Shown: positions 26,450 to 35,471, counted from the first letter of the stretch. The stretch is DNA of 64,000 bases from Clostridiales bacterium (GCA_015056325.1 SVGL01000001.1:300552-364551), one strand, 5' to 3'. The notes: generated by a model from the sequence alone, not told the origin. Made by a program: numbers and translations.

Positions 26450-26852
26450 GCCCATCATGCGGGATGTGATGTTCCTGTCCCGGCCCAGCGAGAAGGCTTC
26501 CCCGGCGGACACGCAGGTTATCACTGACCTGGTGGATACGCTGAACGCTCACCTGGATGGCTGCGTCGGCATGGCGGCCAATATGATTGGCGTACATAAG
26601 CGCATCATCGTGGTGCGGATGGGCCCGATCTCCATGCCGATGGTGAACCCGGAGATTGTCGCAGAATCCGGCGAATACGAGACGGAGGAAGGCTGTCTCT
26701 CGCTGATGGGGGGTCGTAAGTGCAAGCGTTGGCAGACCATTGAGGTCAGCTATCAGGACGCTGCGTTCCTGCCCAGGAGACAGAAGTACACCGGCTGGAT
26801 CGCGCAGATCATCCAGCATGAAATCGACCACTGCAACGGAGTCATCATATGA
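26442..26852 (+). CDS. Peptide deformylase-like protein with altered motif I
   Basis: 136 residues. Motif II EGCLS and motif III QHEIDH, which supply the metal ligands and catalytic Glu, are intact. Motif I, normally GxGxAAxQ, reads CVGMAANM: the first Gly is Cys and the conserved Gln is Met. That Gln normally helps stabilise the transition state, so the activity may be weak or changed. It is shorter than classical deformylases (about 160-190 residues), and no fmt gene is adjacent. It overlaps both neighbours (8 and 4 bases). Confidence 0.85.
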   Translation: MIKPIMRDVMFLSRPSEKASPADTQVITDLVDTLNAHLDGCVGMAANMIGVHKRIIVVRMGPISMPMVNPEIVAESGEYETEEGCLSLMGGRKCKRWQTIEVSYQDAAFLPRRQKYTGWIAQIIQHEIDHCNGVII

Positions 26853-27325
26853 GGACACCGCACATTCTGGTGGACGCAGATGCATGTCCTGTAGTCCGGC
26901 AGGTGGAGGATGCAGCTCGCAGGCATGGGCTGCTTATGACGCTGCTCTGCGACGAGCATCATTTGATGCACAGCGATTATGCTCAGGTACGCCATGTCTC
27001 TTCCGGAGTTGATGCGGTGGATATTGCACTGATGAATCTATGCAAAAAGGGAGACATTGTGGTCACCCAGGATTACGGCGTAGCTGCCATGGCGCTGGGG
27101 AAGGGTGCATACGCCATCCATCACTCCGGAAAACGTTATACGGACGACAACATCGATGTGATGCTCATGGAGCGTCATATGGCGAAGAAAGCCCGTCGCG
27201 CATCCGGAAAGCATCATCTGCGTGGCCCGGCGAAATTCACCGAGGAAGATCGGCAGCGCTTTTCCGCTGCCTTTGAAGAACTCATCAGCCTGGTTATCCA
27301 GGCATCGGGAGGAAGTACGACTTGA
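26849..27325 (+). CDS. YaiI/YqxD family protein (DUF188, PIN-like fold)
   Basis: 158 residues. It opens HILVDADACPVV, the family signature with paired Asp residues, and continues with GVDAVDIALMNLCKKGDIVVTQDYG, the second acidic cluster. A conserved HHLRGP motif sits near the C-terminus. DUF188 proteins have a PIN-like nuclease architecture but no established substrate. The ATG overlaps the stop of the deformylase-like gene (ATGA) and the stop overlaps the TTG of tex. Confidence 0.92.
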   Translation: MRTPHILVDADACPVVRQVEDAARRHGLLMTLLCDEHHLMHSDYAQVRHVSSGVDAVDIALMNLCKKGDIVVTQDYGVAAMALGKGAYAIHHSGKRYTDDNIDVMLMERHMAKKARRASGKHHLRGPAKFTEEDRQRFSAAFEELISLVIQASGGSTT

Positions 27326-29487
27326 CCATCATCGAAACACTTTGCAAAGAATTCAGCATCCAGCCCTGGCAGGTGGAGGCGGTCATCGCCCTGCTGGACG
27401 AGGGTGCGACGCTGCCCTTTATCGCCCGTTACCGTAAGGAGCAACATGGTTCTCTGGACGACCAGCAGCTGCGCGATATCTCTGATCGGCTGAACGCCCT
27501 GCGCAATATCGAGCAGCGCCGCAATGAAATCAGTGAGTCCCTCAAAAAGCTGGAGGTCTGGACGGAGGAGCTGCAAGCTGCGCTGGACAACGCAGCGACC
27601 CTGGCTCAGCTGGAGGACGTGTACCGTCCCTATCGGCCCAAGCGCCGCACCCGTGCCTCCATCGCCAAGGAGCGCGGCCTGGAACCCCTGGCCAATGTCC
27701 TTATGATGCAGCCGCCCCGCATGGCCGCGCCGGAGGAGATGGCTGCCAAATATGTGGACGAGGAAAAGGGCGTTCCCACGGCAGAGGATGCGCTGCAGGG
27801 CGCGATGGACATCATCGCCGAGACTGTCAGCGACGATGCCGGTGTGCGTGCCCGCCTGAAGGCTTACTATCATCGTGAATGCCAGGTGGCCACCCGCGCT
27901 GCGGAAGATGAGCCGGACGAAAACAGCACCTACCGCATGTACTACGACCACCGCGAGCCCCTTCGAATGATGCCGGGACACCGGGTTCTGGCCATGAATC
28001 GCGCAGAGAAGGAAGGCGTGATCAAGGTGGCGCTGGAGGTGAGCGTCCCCACGGCGCAAGCGGTTGTCAGGGCAGGCTATGTGCGCAGCAACGGCTCCTC
28101 CGCATGTGAATATGTGGCGCGCGCTTGCGATGACGCCTATACCCGTCTCATTGCGCCTTCGCTGGATACGGAGCTGCGCGGTGAACTGACGGATAAAGCT
28201 CAGACAGCGGCCATCCGCGTGTTTGCGCTGAACCTGAAGCCCCTGCTGATGGCTCCGCCCGTCAAGGGGCGTACCGCCATCGGTCTCGATCCAGGCTATG
28301 CCCACGGCTGCAAGATTGCTGTTGTGGATGAGACGGGACGTGTGTTGGATACAGCAGTGATCTACCCGGTATTCAAGGGAGCGGCAGCGGTGCAGACTGC
28401 CAAGGAAACCGTCAAGCGTCTGATTCGCAAGCATGGTGTGTCCATTGCAGCCATCGGCAACGGCACTGCCAGCCGCGAGACGGAACAGTTCTTCGTGCAG
28501 GTCATGAAGGAGTTGGAAATGGGCGATGGCCTGGCGTATATGATCGTCAGCGAGTCCGGTGCGTCGGTGTATTCTGCCTCCAAGCTGGCCGCGGAGGAGT
28601 TCCCGGACTTTGACGTCAATCTGCGCAGCGCAGTGTCCATTGCCCGCCGTCTGCAGGATCCGCTGGCAGAGCTGGTCAAAATTGACCCTAAGGCCATTGG
28701 CGTGGGACAGTATCAGCATGATTTGAAGCCTGCTGAGTTGGATGCAGCCCTGGATGGCGTGGTAGAGGACTGCGTCAATGCCGTAGGTGTCGATGTGAAT
28801 ACGGCCTCGGTGTCGCTGCTTTCCCATGTGGCGGGCATCAACAAGACCATTGCGAAAAATATCGTAGCCTATCGCGAGGAGAACGGCGCCTTTACAAGCC
28901 GTGCGCAGCTGAAGAAGGTGCCCCGCCTGGGCCCGAAGGCTTTTGAGCAGTGTGCGGGCTTCCTGCGGGTCCCCGGTGGTAAAGAGCTGATCGAAAACAC
29001 CGGCGTCCATCCGGAGAGCTACGATGCTGCTAAGGGTCTGCTCAAACGCTTCGGCCTGACCCCGGCAAAGGCTGTCGGCACGTTGCATCAGTTGGCGGAG
29101 GAAGCCGGTTTTGCGACCCTTGCAGCGGAGCTAGGTGTGGGTGAACCCACCCTGCGTGACATCGCTGCGGAGCTTTCCAAGCCTGGCCGCGATCCCCGCG
29201 ACGAGCTGCCGCCGCCCATCCTGCGCTCCGACGTGATGGAGATGAAGGACTTGAAGCCTGGCCTGGAGCTCAAGGGCACCGTCCGCAATGTGACGGATTT
29301 CGGCGCCTTTGTGGATATCGGCGTTCATCAGGATGGCCTGGTGCACATCAGCCAGTTCCCGGGGCGGCGGATCAACCATCCCAGCGAGGCAGTCCGCGTG
29401 GGCGATATTGTTACTGTATGGGTTAAGGACATCGATATGCAGCGAAAGCGCATCAGCCTGACGATGCGAAAGCCTGCTGAGAATTGA
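27322..29487 (+). CDS. tex: Tex family RNA-binding transcription accessory protein
   Basis: 721 residues, TTG start at 27322 after GGAGG. The domain order is that of Tex: an N-terminal helical region (about 1-190), a YqgF-like RNase H fold (GLDPGYAHGCKIAVVD near 315), two helix-hairpin-helix motifs near 505-545 (NASVS...VAYRENG region), and a C-terminal S1 domain from about 640 (LKPGLELKGTVRNVTDFGAF). Tex binds nucleic acids and influences transcription and stress or virulence phenotypes. It is coupled to the YaiI gene upstream and is followed after only 12 bases by a secreted endoglucanase. Confidence 0.96.
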   Translation: MTIIETLCKEFSIQPWQVEAVIALLDEGATLPFIARYRKEQHGSLDDQQLRDISDRLNALRNIEQRRNEISESLKKLEVWTEELQAALDNAATLAQLEDVYRPYRPKRRTRASIAKERGLEPLANVLMMQPPRMAAPEEMAAKYVDEEKGVPTAEDALQGAMDIIAETVSDDAGVRARLKAYYHRECQVATRAAEDEPDENSTYRMYYDHREPLRMMPGHRVLAMNRAEKEGVIKVALEVSVPTAQAVVRAGYVRSNGSSACEYVARACDDAYTRLIAPSLDTELRGELTDKAQTAAIRVFALNLKPLLMAPPVKGRTAIGLDPGYAHGCKIAVVDETGRVLDTAVIYPVFKGAAAVQTAKETVKRLIRKHGVSIAAIGNGTASRETEQFFVQVMKELEMGDGLAYMIVSESGASVYSASKLAAEEFPDFDVNLRSAVSIARRLQDPLAELVKIDPKAIGVGQYQHDLKPAELDAALDGVVEDCVNAVGVDVNTASVSLLSHVAGINKTIAKNIVAYREENGAFTSRAQLKKVPRLGPKAFEQCAGFLRVPGGKELIENTGVHPESYDAAKGLLKRFGLTPAKAVGTLHQLAEEAGFATLAAELGVGEPTLRDIAAELSKPGRDPRDELPPPILRSDVMEMKDLKPGLELKGTVRNVTDFGAFVDIGVHQDGLVHISQFPGRRINHPSEAVRVGDIVTVWVKDIDMQRKRISLTMRKPAEN

Positions 29488-29499
29488 GGAGGTACTAAT

Positions 29500-30666
29500 A
29501 TGAAAAAGATGCTGTGTACACTGCTGGTCGCGATGATGCTGCTGGCTGCTCTGCCTGTGAGTGCCTCTGCGGAGGAGCTGACTGGCATGACTGCCAACGA
29601 AATTGTGGCTCAGATGGGAATTGGCTGGAACCTCGGCAATTCTTTTGACGCTACCAACGGCAACAAGTCCAATGTATATTCGCAGGAAACCTCCTGGGGT
29701 AACCCGAGGGTGACTGCAGAGGCGATTCAGCGGGTGAAGGATGCTGGCTTTGACACCATTCGCATTCCAGTGACCTGGTATCGTCAGATGGTGAACGACG
29801 GCACCTATACCATTGTGCCTGCCTTTATGGCCCGCGTCAAGGAAGTGGTGGACATGGCCTATGATGCAGGATTGTTTGTGATCATCAACATGCATCATGA
29901 GGAATGGCTGAACTGCAAGACCCTGGACAAGGATTATGAGAAAATCGGCGTGCAGCTGGCAGCGATTTGGCGCCAGATTGCCGATACTTTTGCGGATTAT
30001 GATCAGCACCTGATCTTTGAAGGTATGAACGAACCGCGTATGAAGGATACCTCCGTTGAGTGGAACGGCAATGAGGCTGGTATTGCGGCGGTCAACTATC
30101 TGAATCAGCTGTTTGTCAATACAGTGCGTACCGATGCGAAGGGCTATAACGCCGAGCGTGCACTGATGATTCCCACCTATGCAGCTGCTTGTTCTGCAAC
30201 TGCGATGGCTGCGCTCAAAATCCCGGAATGGAATGGCTCACCTGCAGAGAATATCATTGTTTCGGTACACAGTTACACCCCCTATGATTTCTGCTTGAGC
30301 GACACAATGGTGAACTTCAACAAGCTTTTTACCAACCATACCATGCCGATTGACATGATCTTCTATAACATCAAGGGTATTTTCCTCAACAAGGGTATCC
30401 CGGTGATCATTGGCGAAACTGGCGCAACCAACAAAGACAATACGACAGCTCGCGAGAATTGGGCATACTACATGGGCATGAAATCTGCTTCCTACGGCGT
30501 TCCGATTGTTATTTGGGATAACGGCAACCTGGGCAATTCCGGCGGCGAATGTCATCCGTGGCTGAACCGCGGAAAGACTGCTAAGGAGATTTCGCCCTTC
30601 CCGACGGTGCTGGAGGCGCTTTTCGAGGGAGCCAATTCTGTAGAGTACGGTTATCTGGCTAAGTAA
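29500..30666 (+). CDS. Secreted glycoside hydrolase family 5 endoglucanase
   Basis: 388 residues with a classic signal peptide (MKKMLCTLLVAMMLLAALPV, cleavage near ASA-EE). The mature enzyme begins with a GIGWNLGNSFDA block typical of GH5_4. The acid/base is Glu178 in EGMNEP and the nucleophile is Glu306 in IIGETGA. No carbohydrate-binding module or dockerin follows, so it is a single-domain secreted beta-glucanase, probably active on cellulose or mixed-linkage glucan and xyloglucan. AGGAGG precedes the ATG. It shares the operon of tex and ends in a strong terminator. Confidence 0.94.
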   Translation: MKKMLCTLLVAMMLLAALPVSASAEELTGMTANEIVAQMGIGWNLGNSFDATNGNKSNVYSQETSWGNPRVTAEAIQRVKDAGFDTIRIPVTWYRQMVNDGTYTIVPAFMARVKEVVDMAYDAGLFVIINMHHEEWLNCKTLDKDYEKIGVQLAAIWRQIADTFADYDQHLIFEGMNEPRMKDTSVEWNGNEAGIAAVNYLNQLFVNTVRTDAKGYNAERALMIPTYAAACSATAMAALKIPEWNGSPAENIIVSVHSYTPYDFCLSDTMVNFNKLFTNHTMPIDMIFYNIKGIFLNKGIPVIIGETGATNKDNTTARENWAYYMGMKSASYGVPIVIWDNGNLGNSGGECHPWLNRGKTAKEISPFPTVLEALFEGANSVEYGYLAK

Positions 30667-30667
30667 A

Positions 30668-30710
30668 AGAAATCCCATGGACGATCAAAGTCGTCCATGG
30701 GATTTCTTTA
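30668..30710. terminator. Bidirectional terminator between the GH5 and corrinoid-activator genes
   Basis: A perfect 15-bp stem AAATCCCATGGACGA / TCGTCCATGGGATTT with a 6-base loop. CTTTATAT follows on the plus strand, and on the minus strand a CTTTTACTTA tail. Confidence 0.92.
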
Positions 30711-30717
30711 TATGGAT

Positions 30718-32190
30718 TTATTCAAAGAGCATGGCGTCCACATAACAATTTGCAAACTCAGAATTACCGTCAAGGCGGACGTGAACGGAGCTTTTCCGCA
30801 AGTCCATGATGGTTTCGCGCTTGTCAACGTCCAGCAGCAGCATGGCCGCGCCGTCCAGGGCGGCATTGCCGATAACCTGAACACGGTTGGCATGCTCTTC
30901 AGGGATCAATCCGATGCGGACTGCGCTGCGAAGATTCAGGTGACTGCCGAACCCGCCTGCAATATAAAGTGTTTTGACTTCTTCGGCAGTACAGTCTGCT
31001 GCAGAAAGAAGGGTCATGATACCAGCATAGGTCGCAGCCTTGGCCAGCTGAACGGCGCGGATGTCTGCCTGGGTGAGGGTAACGCCGGGTGCTAAATCGA
31101 AGCATTCATCCTCCAGGTAGCCGGTCTCATCCAAAGATTCGGTGTCAAGGAGGGCGGCTATGGCATCCAGCAGGCCTGAACCGCAGACCCCCACTGCGGG
31201 ACGATTGCCAATGGTGTGGCACTTGAGCATTCCGTTGACTATATCTACTTTGTCGATGGCGCCCAGAATACTGGTACAGCCGCAGCTGATGCCTGCACCC
31301 TCGAAGGCCGGGCCGGCTGCGGTGGATGCGATGTACAGCTTCCCTCGATGCCAAAGCGCCATCTCACCGTTGGTGCCGATGTCGCACAGAAGGGCTGTAT
31401 CATCCCGTGTGGTCATTCCGCTGGCGAGTAGGGCACAGGAAGTGTCAGCGCCAACAAAGGCATGAAGACAGTGGGGAAGATAGACGCACCTGTTCAGGAG
31501 GGATGTCTCATGGCCAAAAAAGAAATCCGCCTCAAAGGGCGCTCGAGAGAGCGTGCAGGGATTCCGCTGGGTCAGCAGGTACAGCATTGTTGTGTTGCCG
31601 GTTACAACAAGGGATGATACCTCCGCGGCGGAGATATCAGCCTGGGAGCAGGCAGTTGCCAGCAATGTTGCGATGGCGCTTTCAACCTGACCGCGGAGGG
31701 AATCACCCTTGCCATGCAGGGCAGCGTCGATGCGTCCTATGACATCGGCAGCCACGGATGTTTGCGGATTAAGCATGCTGGAAGCACCAAGCAATGCACC
31801 TGTGCCCAGGCTGTAGAGCTGCAGCGCGATGGTGGTCGTGCCGATATCTACTGCAGCGCCATATTGACCTCTCATAGGCTGTGCAGGGGACAGGTTTACG
31901 AGTCTGCCGCCCTCGATCTGCTGCATAGGAAGGATATCCGGAAGCGTCACATCTGCATCGCCGTGCAGAACAGCCTGACAAGCAAGCCGCACACCGCAGC
32001 GGTTCTCAACGGCGTTAGGTACAGAGACAGCACCGGACAGAAGCACGGCGCATTTGCCGCAGGAACCAAGTCCGCCACAGGGCTGGGCGATGGAGAATCC
32101 ATTGTCAGTCAGAACCTTGGAAAGTGCTGTTGGCGGAGTAAATTCCACCGAAGTGTTGCGAGGTCCCTGATGGATGTTCAGGATGGACAT
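30718..32190 (-). CDS. Corrinoid protein reductive activator (RACo-type ferredoxin/ASKHA ATPase)
   Basis: 490 residues. The N-terminus is a [2Fe-2S] ferredoxin domain with Cys38, Cys44, Cys47 and Cys71 (CGGLGSCGKC). The rest is a two-lobed ASKHA domain (DUF4445) with AAVDIGTTTIALQLY, LVVTGNTTMLY, LCDIGTNGEM and AGGFGSHL. RACo uses ATP to return inactive Co(II) corrinoid proteins to Co(I). It is the last gene on this strand of a corrinoid methyl-transfer operon, 9 bases after the DUF2284 gene, and pairs functionally with the corrinoid protein at 33787. Confidence 0.93.
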   Translation of the reverse strand: MSILNIHQGPRNTSVEFTPPTALSKVLTDNGFSIAQPCGGLGSCGKCAVLLSGAVSVPNAVENRCGVRLACQAVLHGDADVTLPDILPMQQIEGGRLVNLSPAQPMRGQYGAAVDIGTTTIALQLYSLGTGALLGASSMLNPQTSVAADVIGRIDAALHGKGDSLRGQVESAIATLLATACSQADISAAEVSSLVVTGNTTMLYLLTQRNPCTLSRAPFEADFFFGHETSLLNRCVYLPHCLHAFVGADTSCALLASGMTTRDDTALLCDIGTNGEMALWHRGKLYIASTAAGPAFEGAGISCGCTSILGAIDKVDIVNGMLKCHTIGNRPAVGVCGSGLLDAIAALLDTESLDETGYLEDECFDLAPGVTLTQADIRAVQLAKAATYAGIMTLLSAADCTAEEVKTLYIAGGFGSHLNLRSAVRIGLIPEEHANRVQVIGNAALDGAAMLLLDVDKRETIMDLRKSSVHVRLDGNSEFANCYVDAMLFE

Positions 32191-32199
32191 GGTTCCTCC

Positions 32200-32736
32200 T
32201 CAGTAAAGCACGATGCCAAAGTATGTTACGGTGTTCTGACCGTTGATATACTTGAGCTCCGTAGGCTTACAGGTGTTGTACACATCGATGCCGTAGCCCT
32301 CCATGGAGGACATAGCTCGTTCTGGATCGCGGCAGGGTAGTCCGTCCAGTTTGGCGCAGCGCTCGCAGACACGGCATCCTCCGCAGCTCAGATGCAGGTG
32401 CTTTCCCATTTCCAGCATCAGGAAAGCCTCCAACCGCTGGCTGACAAGCACATGACGGCGTCCCGCATCCTGCATGCCCTCGATGTCGAAGCTATCTTCG
32501 ATATCGGAGATGGTCTGATACAAAAGCCCTTGCTTGTAGGAGCGGACTTCTGCCATCAGATGCTCAATATCACCTATATCCGGCGGACACATCCAGCAGC
32601 GCCCGTACATACCGCAGCCATTTGACTTGCAGATGTCCCTGAACGTGGTGTTCAGTACAATGCTCTCTACCGGAATGATCGTAGCTTTGCATGCGCCCGC
32701 ATCCAGGGCGAGATCAACATAGGACATTTTTTCCAT
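32200..32736 (-). CDS. DUF2284 metal-binding protein
   Basis: About 178 residues; ATG at 32736 is chosen because an earlier ATG overlaps the GGAGG site. The protein is cysteine-rich, with CGMYGRCWMCPPDIGD near residue 41 and CGGCRVCERCAKLDGLPC near residue 120, the paired metal or Fe-S binding blocks of DUF2284. Members commonly sit with RACo, corrinoid proteins and UroD-like methyltransferases; their role is not established. A redox or metallochaperone task for the corrinoid system is plausible but unproven. Confidence 0.88.
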   Translation of the reverse strand: MEKMSYVDLALDAGACKATIIPVESIVLNTTFRDICKSNGCGMYGRCWMCPPDIGDIEHLMAEVRSYKQGLLYQTISDIEDSFDIEGMQDAGRRHVLVSQRLEAFLMLEMGKHLHLSCGGCRVCERCAKLDGLPCRDPERAMSSMEGYGIDVYNTCKPTELKYINGQNTVTYFGIVLY

Positions 32737-32784
32737 AGAAGCCTCCATGTGAAAATGCGCCCGGGCTGCATCGGGCGCAATGCA

Positions 32785-33777
32785 TTAACCTTCAACGGCA
32801 GCGAAGAAGGCGTGAATATTCTCCCACTTTGCGTGAGCAGGGATATCGCAGCCGGAGGACGGAACGAAGTTAGAAAAGTTCCCGCACTTTTCCAGCAGTT
32901 CTCGAGTGGCGGATGTGATGGAATCTACAGTTCCGCTGGAAAACTGACCCGCAGGATCAATGTTGCCCATGACCAGAATGTCGGAGGGAGTGACCCTCAT
33001 GACGGCTTCGATGTCAATAGCGTTGCCGAAATGATAGGCAGCTGCACCCAGTTGATAGATGGCTTGAAGCATCTGAGGAACGCTGTTGCCGCAGTTGTGG
33101 TAGATGACGGCAAAATCCTGATCCTGCAGCGCGTCAATGATGCGCTTGACATAGGGCATGGAGAACTCCTCGGCCATATCGGGGCTGAGAATACCTGCCA
33201 GGGGTTCGGCTATCATAAGGCCGTCAGCACCGGCAGCCTTCATGGCTTGGCCATACCGGATGAGGTACTGCGTCACCTTATCAAGCACAATGTGGACGGT
33301 TTCTGGTTCGTCAAAGCAAAGGTACATGATCTCAGTCACGTCGCACAGGCGGCCAGCCAGGGAGTAGGGCCCGATCATACCGGCAAGCACAGGCTTATCG
33401 GTGATGCGCTGCTTGGCGGTGCGGACGGCTTCCACACACAGGGAAGCGCGGCCTGCAGCCAGTTCAGGGACAGGAAGTTTGTTGGCGTCGTCTTCATCGG
33501 AAATCATCTGGCCGATAATGGCGGGCACTTCGTCCTCGGCAAAGCGAACTTCAGCGCCAAAGGCCTCAGCCTCGACAGAGAGATCCATCAGGCTGACGGC
33601 AGCGATGGTGGCTGTATCACGGGCGATGATCTCCATGGCCTGCGCCTGCAGCTCGGCAGACTTCACCAGCGTTTCAACGCAGACGCCAAGCTTTTGTGCG
33701 GCAGGGAAGGAAAGGATGGGGAGCGCTCTCTTGCTGCCGACCTTGGCAGCGTCCCAAAGAAGGCTGCGGATGTTCAT
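32785..33777 (-). CDS. Uroporphyrinogen decarboxylase-family methyltransferase (MtaA/CmuA-like)
   Basis: 330 residues. The UroD-fold barrel shows the blocks GMIGPYSLAGRL, AGADGLMIAEPLAG and the IYHNCGNSVP segment, which in MtaA/MtbA-type enzymes carries a zinc-binding His/Cys pair. A late GNIDPAGQFSSGT segment is also typical. Family members move methyl groups between a corrinoid protein and a thiol or pterin acceptor. It lies immediately downstream of the corrinoid protein gene, so it is probably the acceptor-side methyltransferase, although it could act at the substrate side. It is too short and lacks the N-terminal features of HemE. Confidence 0.85.
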   Translation of the reverse strand: MNIRSLLWDAAKVGSKRALPILSFPAAQKLGVCVETLVKSAELQAQAMEIIARDTATIAAVSLMDLSVEAEAFGAEVRFAEDEVPAIIGQMISDEDDANKLPVPELAAGRASLCVEAVRTAKQRITDKPVLAGMIGPYSLAGRLCDVTEIMYLCFDEPETVHIVLDKVTQYLIRYGQAMKAAGADGLMIAEPLAGILSPDMAEEFSMPYVKRIIDALQDQDFAVIYHNCGNSVPQMLQAIYQLGAAAYHFGNAIDIEAVMRVTPSDILVMGNIDPAGQFSSGTVDSITSATRELLEKCGNFSNFVPSSGCDIPAHAKWENIHAFFAAVEG

Positions 33778-33786
33778 CTGTTCACC

Positions 33787-34413
33787 TCAGGAGCAGAACG
33801 CAACGGCCTGGTCGGCTGCAGATGCGGCGTCATCAGTGTAGGCGTCGGCGCCGATCTGGGCACGGAACTCTTCCGTCACAGGGGCGCCACCGATCATGAT
33901 CTTAACCTTATTGCGGATGCCGGCAGCCTCTGCAGCCTTGACTACCTCCGCCATGGTGGGCATGGTGGTGGTAAGCAGTGCAGAGCAGCAAATGATCTGA
34001 CAGTCTTGCTCAATGGCGGTCTTGATGAAGGTTTCGGGAGACACATCGGTACCCAGATCAATGACCTCCAGGCCTTTGCCTTCCATCATCATCTTGACCA
34101 GGTTCTTGCCGATGTCGTGCAGGTCACCCTGGACGGTACCGATGCAGACGCGGCCGGAAGCCTTCACGCCGTCAGCAGCCAGCAGGGGCTTCAAAAGAGC
34201 GGAACCCATATTCAGTGCACGGGCAGCCACCAGGACCTCGGGCACAAAGATTTCGTTGTTGCGGAACTTTTCGCCCACCACGCTCATGCCGGCAATCAGG
34301 CCTTCTTCCAGGATTTTCTGGGCGGAGATTCCGCTGTCGATGGCCTCCTGCACCAGCTGCTTGACAATCTTGGCCTTGCCCTTTTGAAGGTTTTCAGAAA
34401 TCTGAGAAAGCAT
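33787..34413 (-). CDS. Corrinoid (cobalamin-binding) methyl-carrier protein
   Basis: 208 residues. An N-terminal helical cap (1-85) precedes a Rossmann-like B12 domain with the cobalt-ligating motif D97-L-H99-D-I-G102, followed by the expected GGAPVTEEF near 180. This is the MtaC/MtbC/MtvC type of methyl carrier, shuttling methyl groups between two methyltransferases with Co(I)/methyl-Co(III) cycling. GAGGC precedes the ATG. It is the first of four genes in a minus-strand operon downstream of an AraC regulator. Confidence 0.94.
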   Translation of the reverse strand: MLSQISENLQKGKAKIVKQLVQEAIDSGISAQKILEEGLIAGMSVVGEKFRNNEIFVPEVLVAARALNMGSALLKPLLAADGVKASGRVCIGTVQGDLHDIGKNLVKMMMEGKGLEVIDLGTDVSPETFIKTAIEQDCQIICCSALLTTTMPTMAEVVKAAEAAGIRNKVKIMIGGAPVTEEFRAQIGADAYTDDAASAADQAVAFCS

Positions 34414-34468
34414 GAGATTTGCCTCCTTATGAATCGTATATTCATACCGGTCAATACCGGTTATGTGC

Positions 34469-34563
34469 AGTATAACATCAAGAGGATGAAATGCCTATCG
34501 AAATGATGTGCAGCTATATAGAAATGCTGCTGTATTGAAACAGCACATATCGCAGCATTTCTA
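34469..34563. promoter_or_regulatory. Promoter and large inverted repeat upstream of the corrinoid operon
   Basis: On the minus strand TATACT (34469-34474) lies about 55 bases before the corrinoid gene, with no good -35, as expected of an activator-dependent promoter. Upstream is a 12-bp inverted repeat TAGAAATGCTGC / GCAGCATTTCTA (34519-34530 and 34552-34563) around 21 bases. It could be the AraC-type binding site or the terminator of that regulator gene. Two ATACCGGT copies (about 34445-34461) lie in the leader. Confidence 0.55.
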
Positions 34564-34612
34564 AAATACATAGGTCTTTTCTGATATGGTTCGGCTTTGA
34601 CGTATGATAGGA

Positions 34613-35458
34613 TTACATAGGGCGCTTTCTGTATTCATGTGGAGAAATGCCCGTCATACGGCGGAATGTGTAGCAGAAGTTCGCTGCGCTGTTGAAGCCG
34701 CATTGGAATGCGATCTCCTGGACTGCAAGGCGGGTCGTTTTCAGCAGCTGCTGTGCATGTTCCACCCGACTCTTGACCACAAACCGATAAGGAGACATGC
34801 CCGTTTCTTCAGCAAACAGATGGGAGAAGTAGCTGGCGGAATATCCTGCCTTGGCGGATATCTCTTCTACAGACAGTTTCTCTGTCAGGTGGGTCTGGAT
34901 GTAGGCGATGGCTCTGTCCACCACTGGGTTGCCGATACCGCCTTCACCGGAAGCGCCGCTTTTGTCCAGCAGCTTCATCAGCATGCCGTAGATCATTGCT
35001 GACGTATCGCTCTCGTTCATCCGGCGTTCCGAGCGCATGCTGGAGAGCATTTCGCCGATGGTTTCGTGCAAATCATTGGGGGTGAGCAGGGGAATGAGAT
35101 TTCCGGTGGATCGCTCGATCTCCTCGTAGAGTTCCTTGCTTTGGGCTCCGGCGAAGTGTACGAAGGTAAAGGAACATTTTCCCTGGGCGCTATAAGAATG
35201 CGGCGCGTTGCAGTCCAGCAGCAGCACTTGGCCCGCACGGACGACGCCACGGGACTTCATGGTCTGGTAGTACATCGAGCCCGTCAGCATGATCAGCAGC
35301 AGATAGCTGGAAAAGACATTCCGCTGGACGCCGTAGCTGGGTTTGCAGTCAAAATAGCCGATGCTGACAGGGTAGTATAGCAGATGCTCCCGTCCTTCAG
35401 GCTGCGGAACGAAGTAATGCACGGACGATGGCTCGTAATAAGTAGGGTCAAGCTGCAT
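34613..35458 (-). CDS. AraC family transcriptional regulator
   Basis: 281 residues. The N-terminal cupin-like sensor region (about 30-130) includes LLLDCNAPHSYSAQGKCSF, typical of AraC arabinose-binding-like domains. The C-terminal 100 residues carry the double helix-turn-helix: LSVEEISAKAGYSASYFSHLF and LAVQEIAFQCGFNSAANFCYTFRR, ending GISPHEYRK. It lies between the corrinoid operon and the divergent UroD-family gene and probably controls both, perhaps in response to the methylated substrate. A TTGACA/TATAAT promoter (minus, 35517-35522 and 35493-35498) drives it. Confidence 0.93.
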   Translation of the reverse strand: MQLDPTYYEPSSVHYFVPQPEGREHLLYYPVSIGYFDCKPSYGVQRNVFSSYLLLIMLTGSMYYQTMKSRGVVRAGQVLLLDCNAPHSYSAQGKCSFTFVHFAGAQSKELYEEIERSTGNLIPLLTPNDLHETIGEMLSSMRSERRMNESDTSAMIYGMLMKLLDKSGASGEGGIGNPVVDRAIAYIQTHLTEKLSVEEISAKAGYSASYFSHLFAEETGMSPYRFVVKSRVEHAQQLLKTTRLAVQEIAFQCGFNSAANFCYTFRRMTGISPHEYRKRPM

Positions 35459-35471
35459 CCTTACACCTCAA

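Noticed and set aside
27214..29088. A 624-codon minus-strand frame over tex
   Set aside because: Tex is complete with all domains on the plus strand. The antisense frame has no recognisable domain and no ribosome site.
32749..34506. A 585-codon plus-strand frame over the corrinoid genes
   Set aside because: It crosses two well-conserved minus-strand genes and the intergenic spacer, with His-rich antisense composition.
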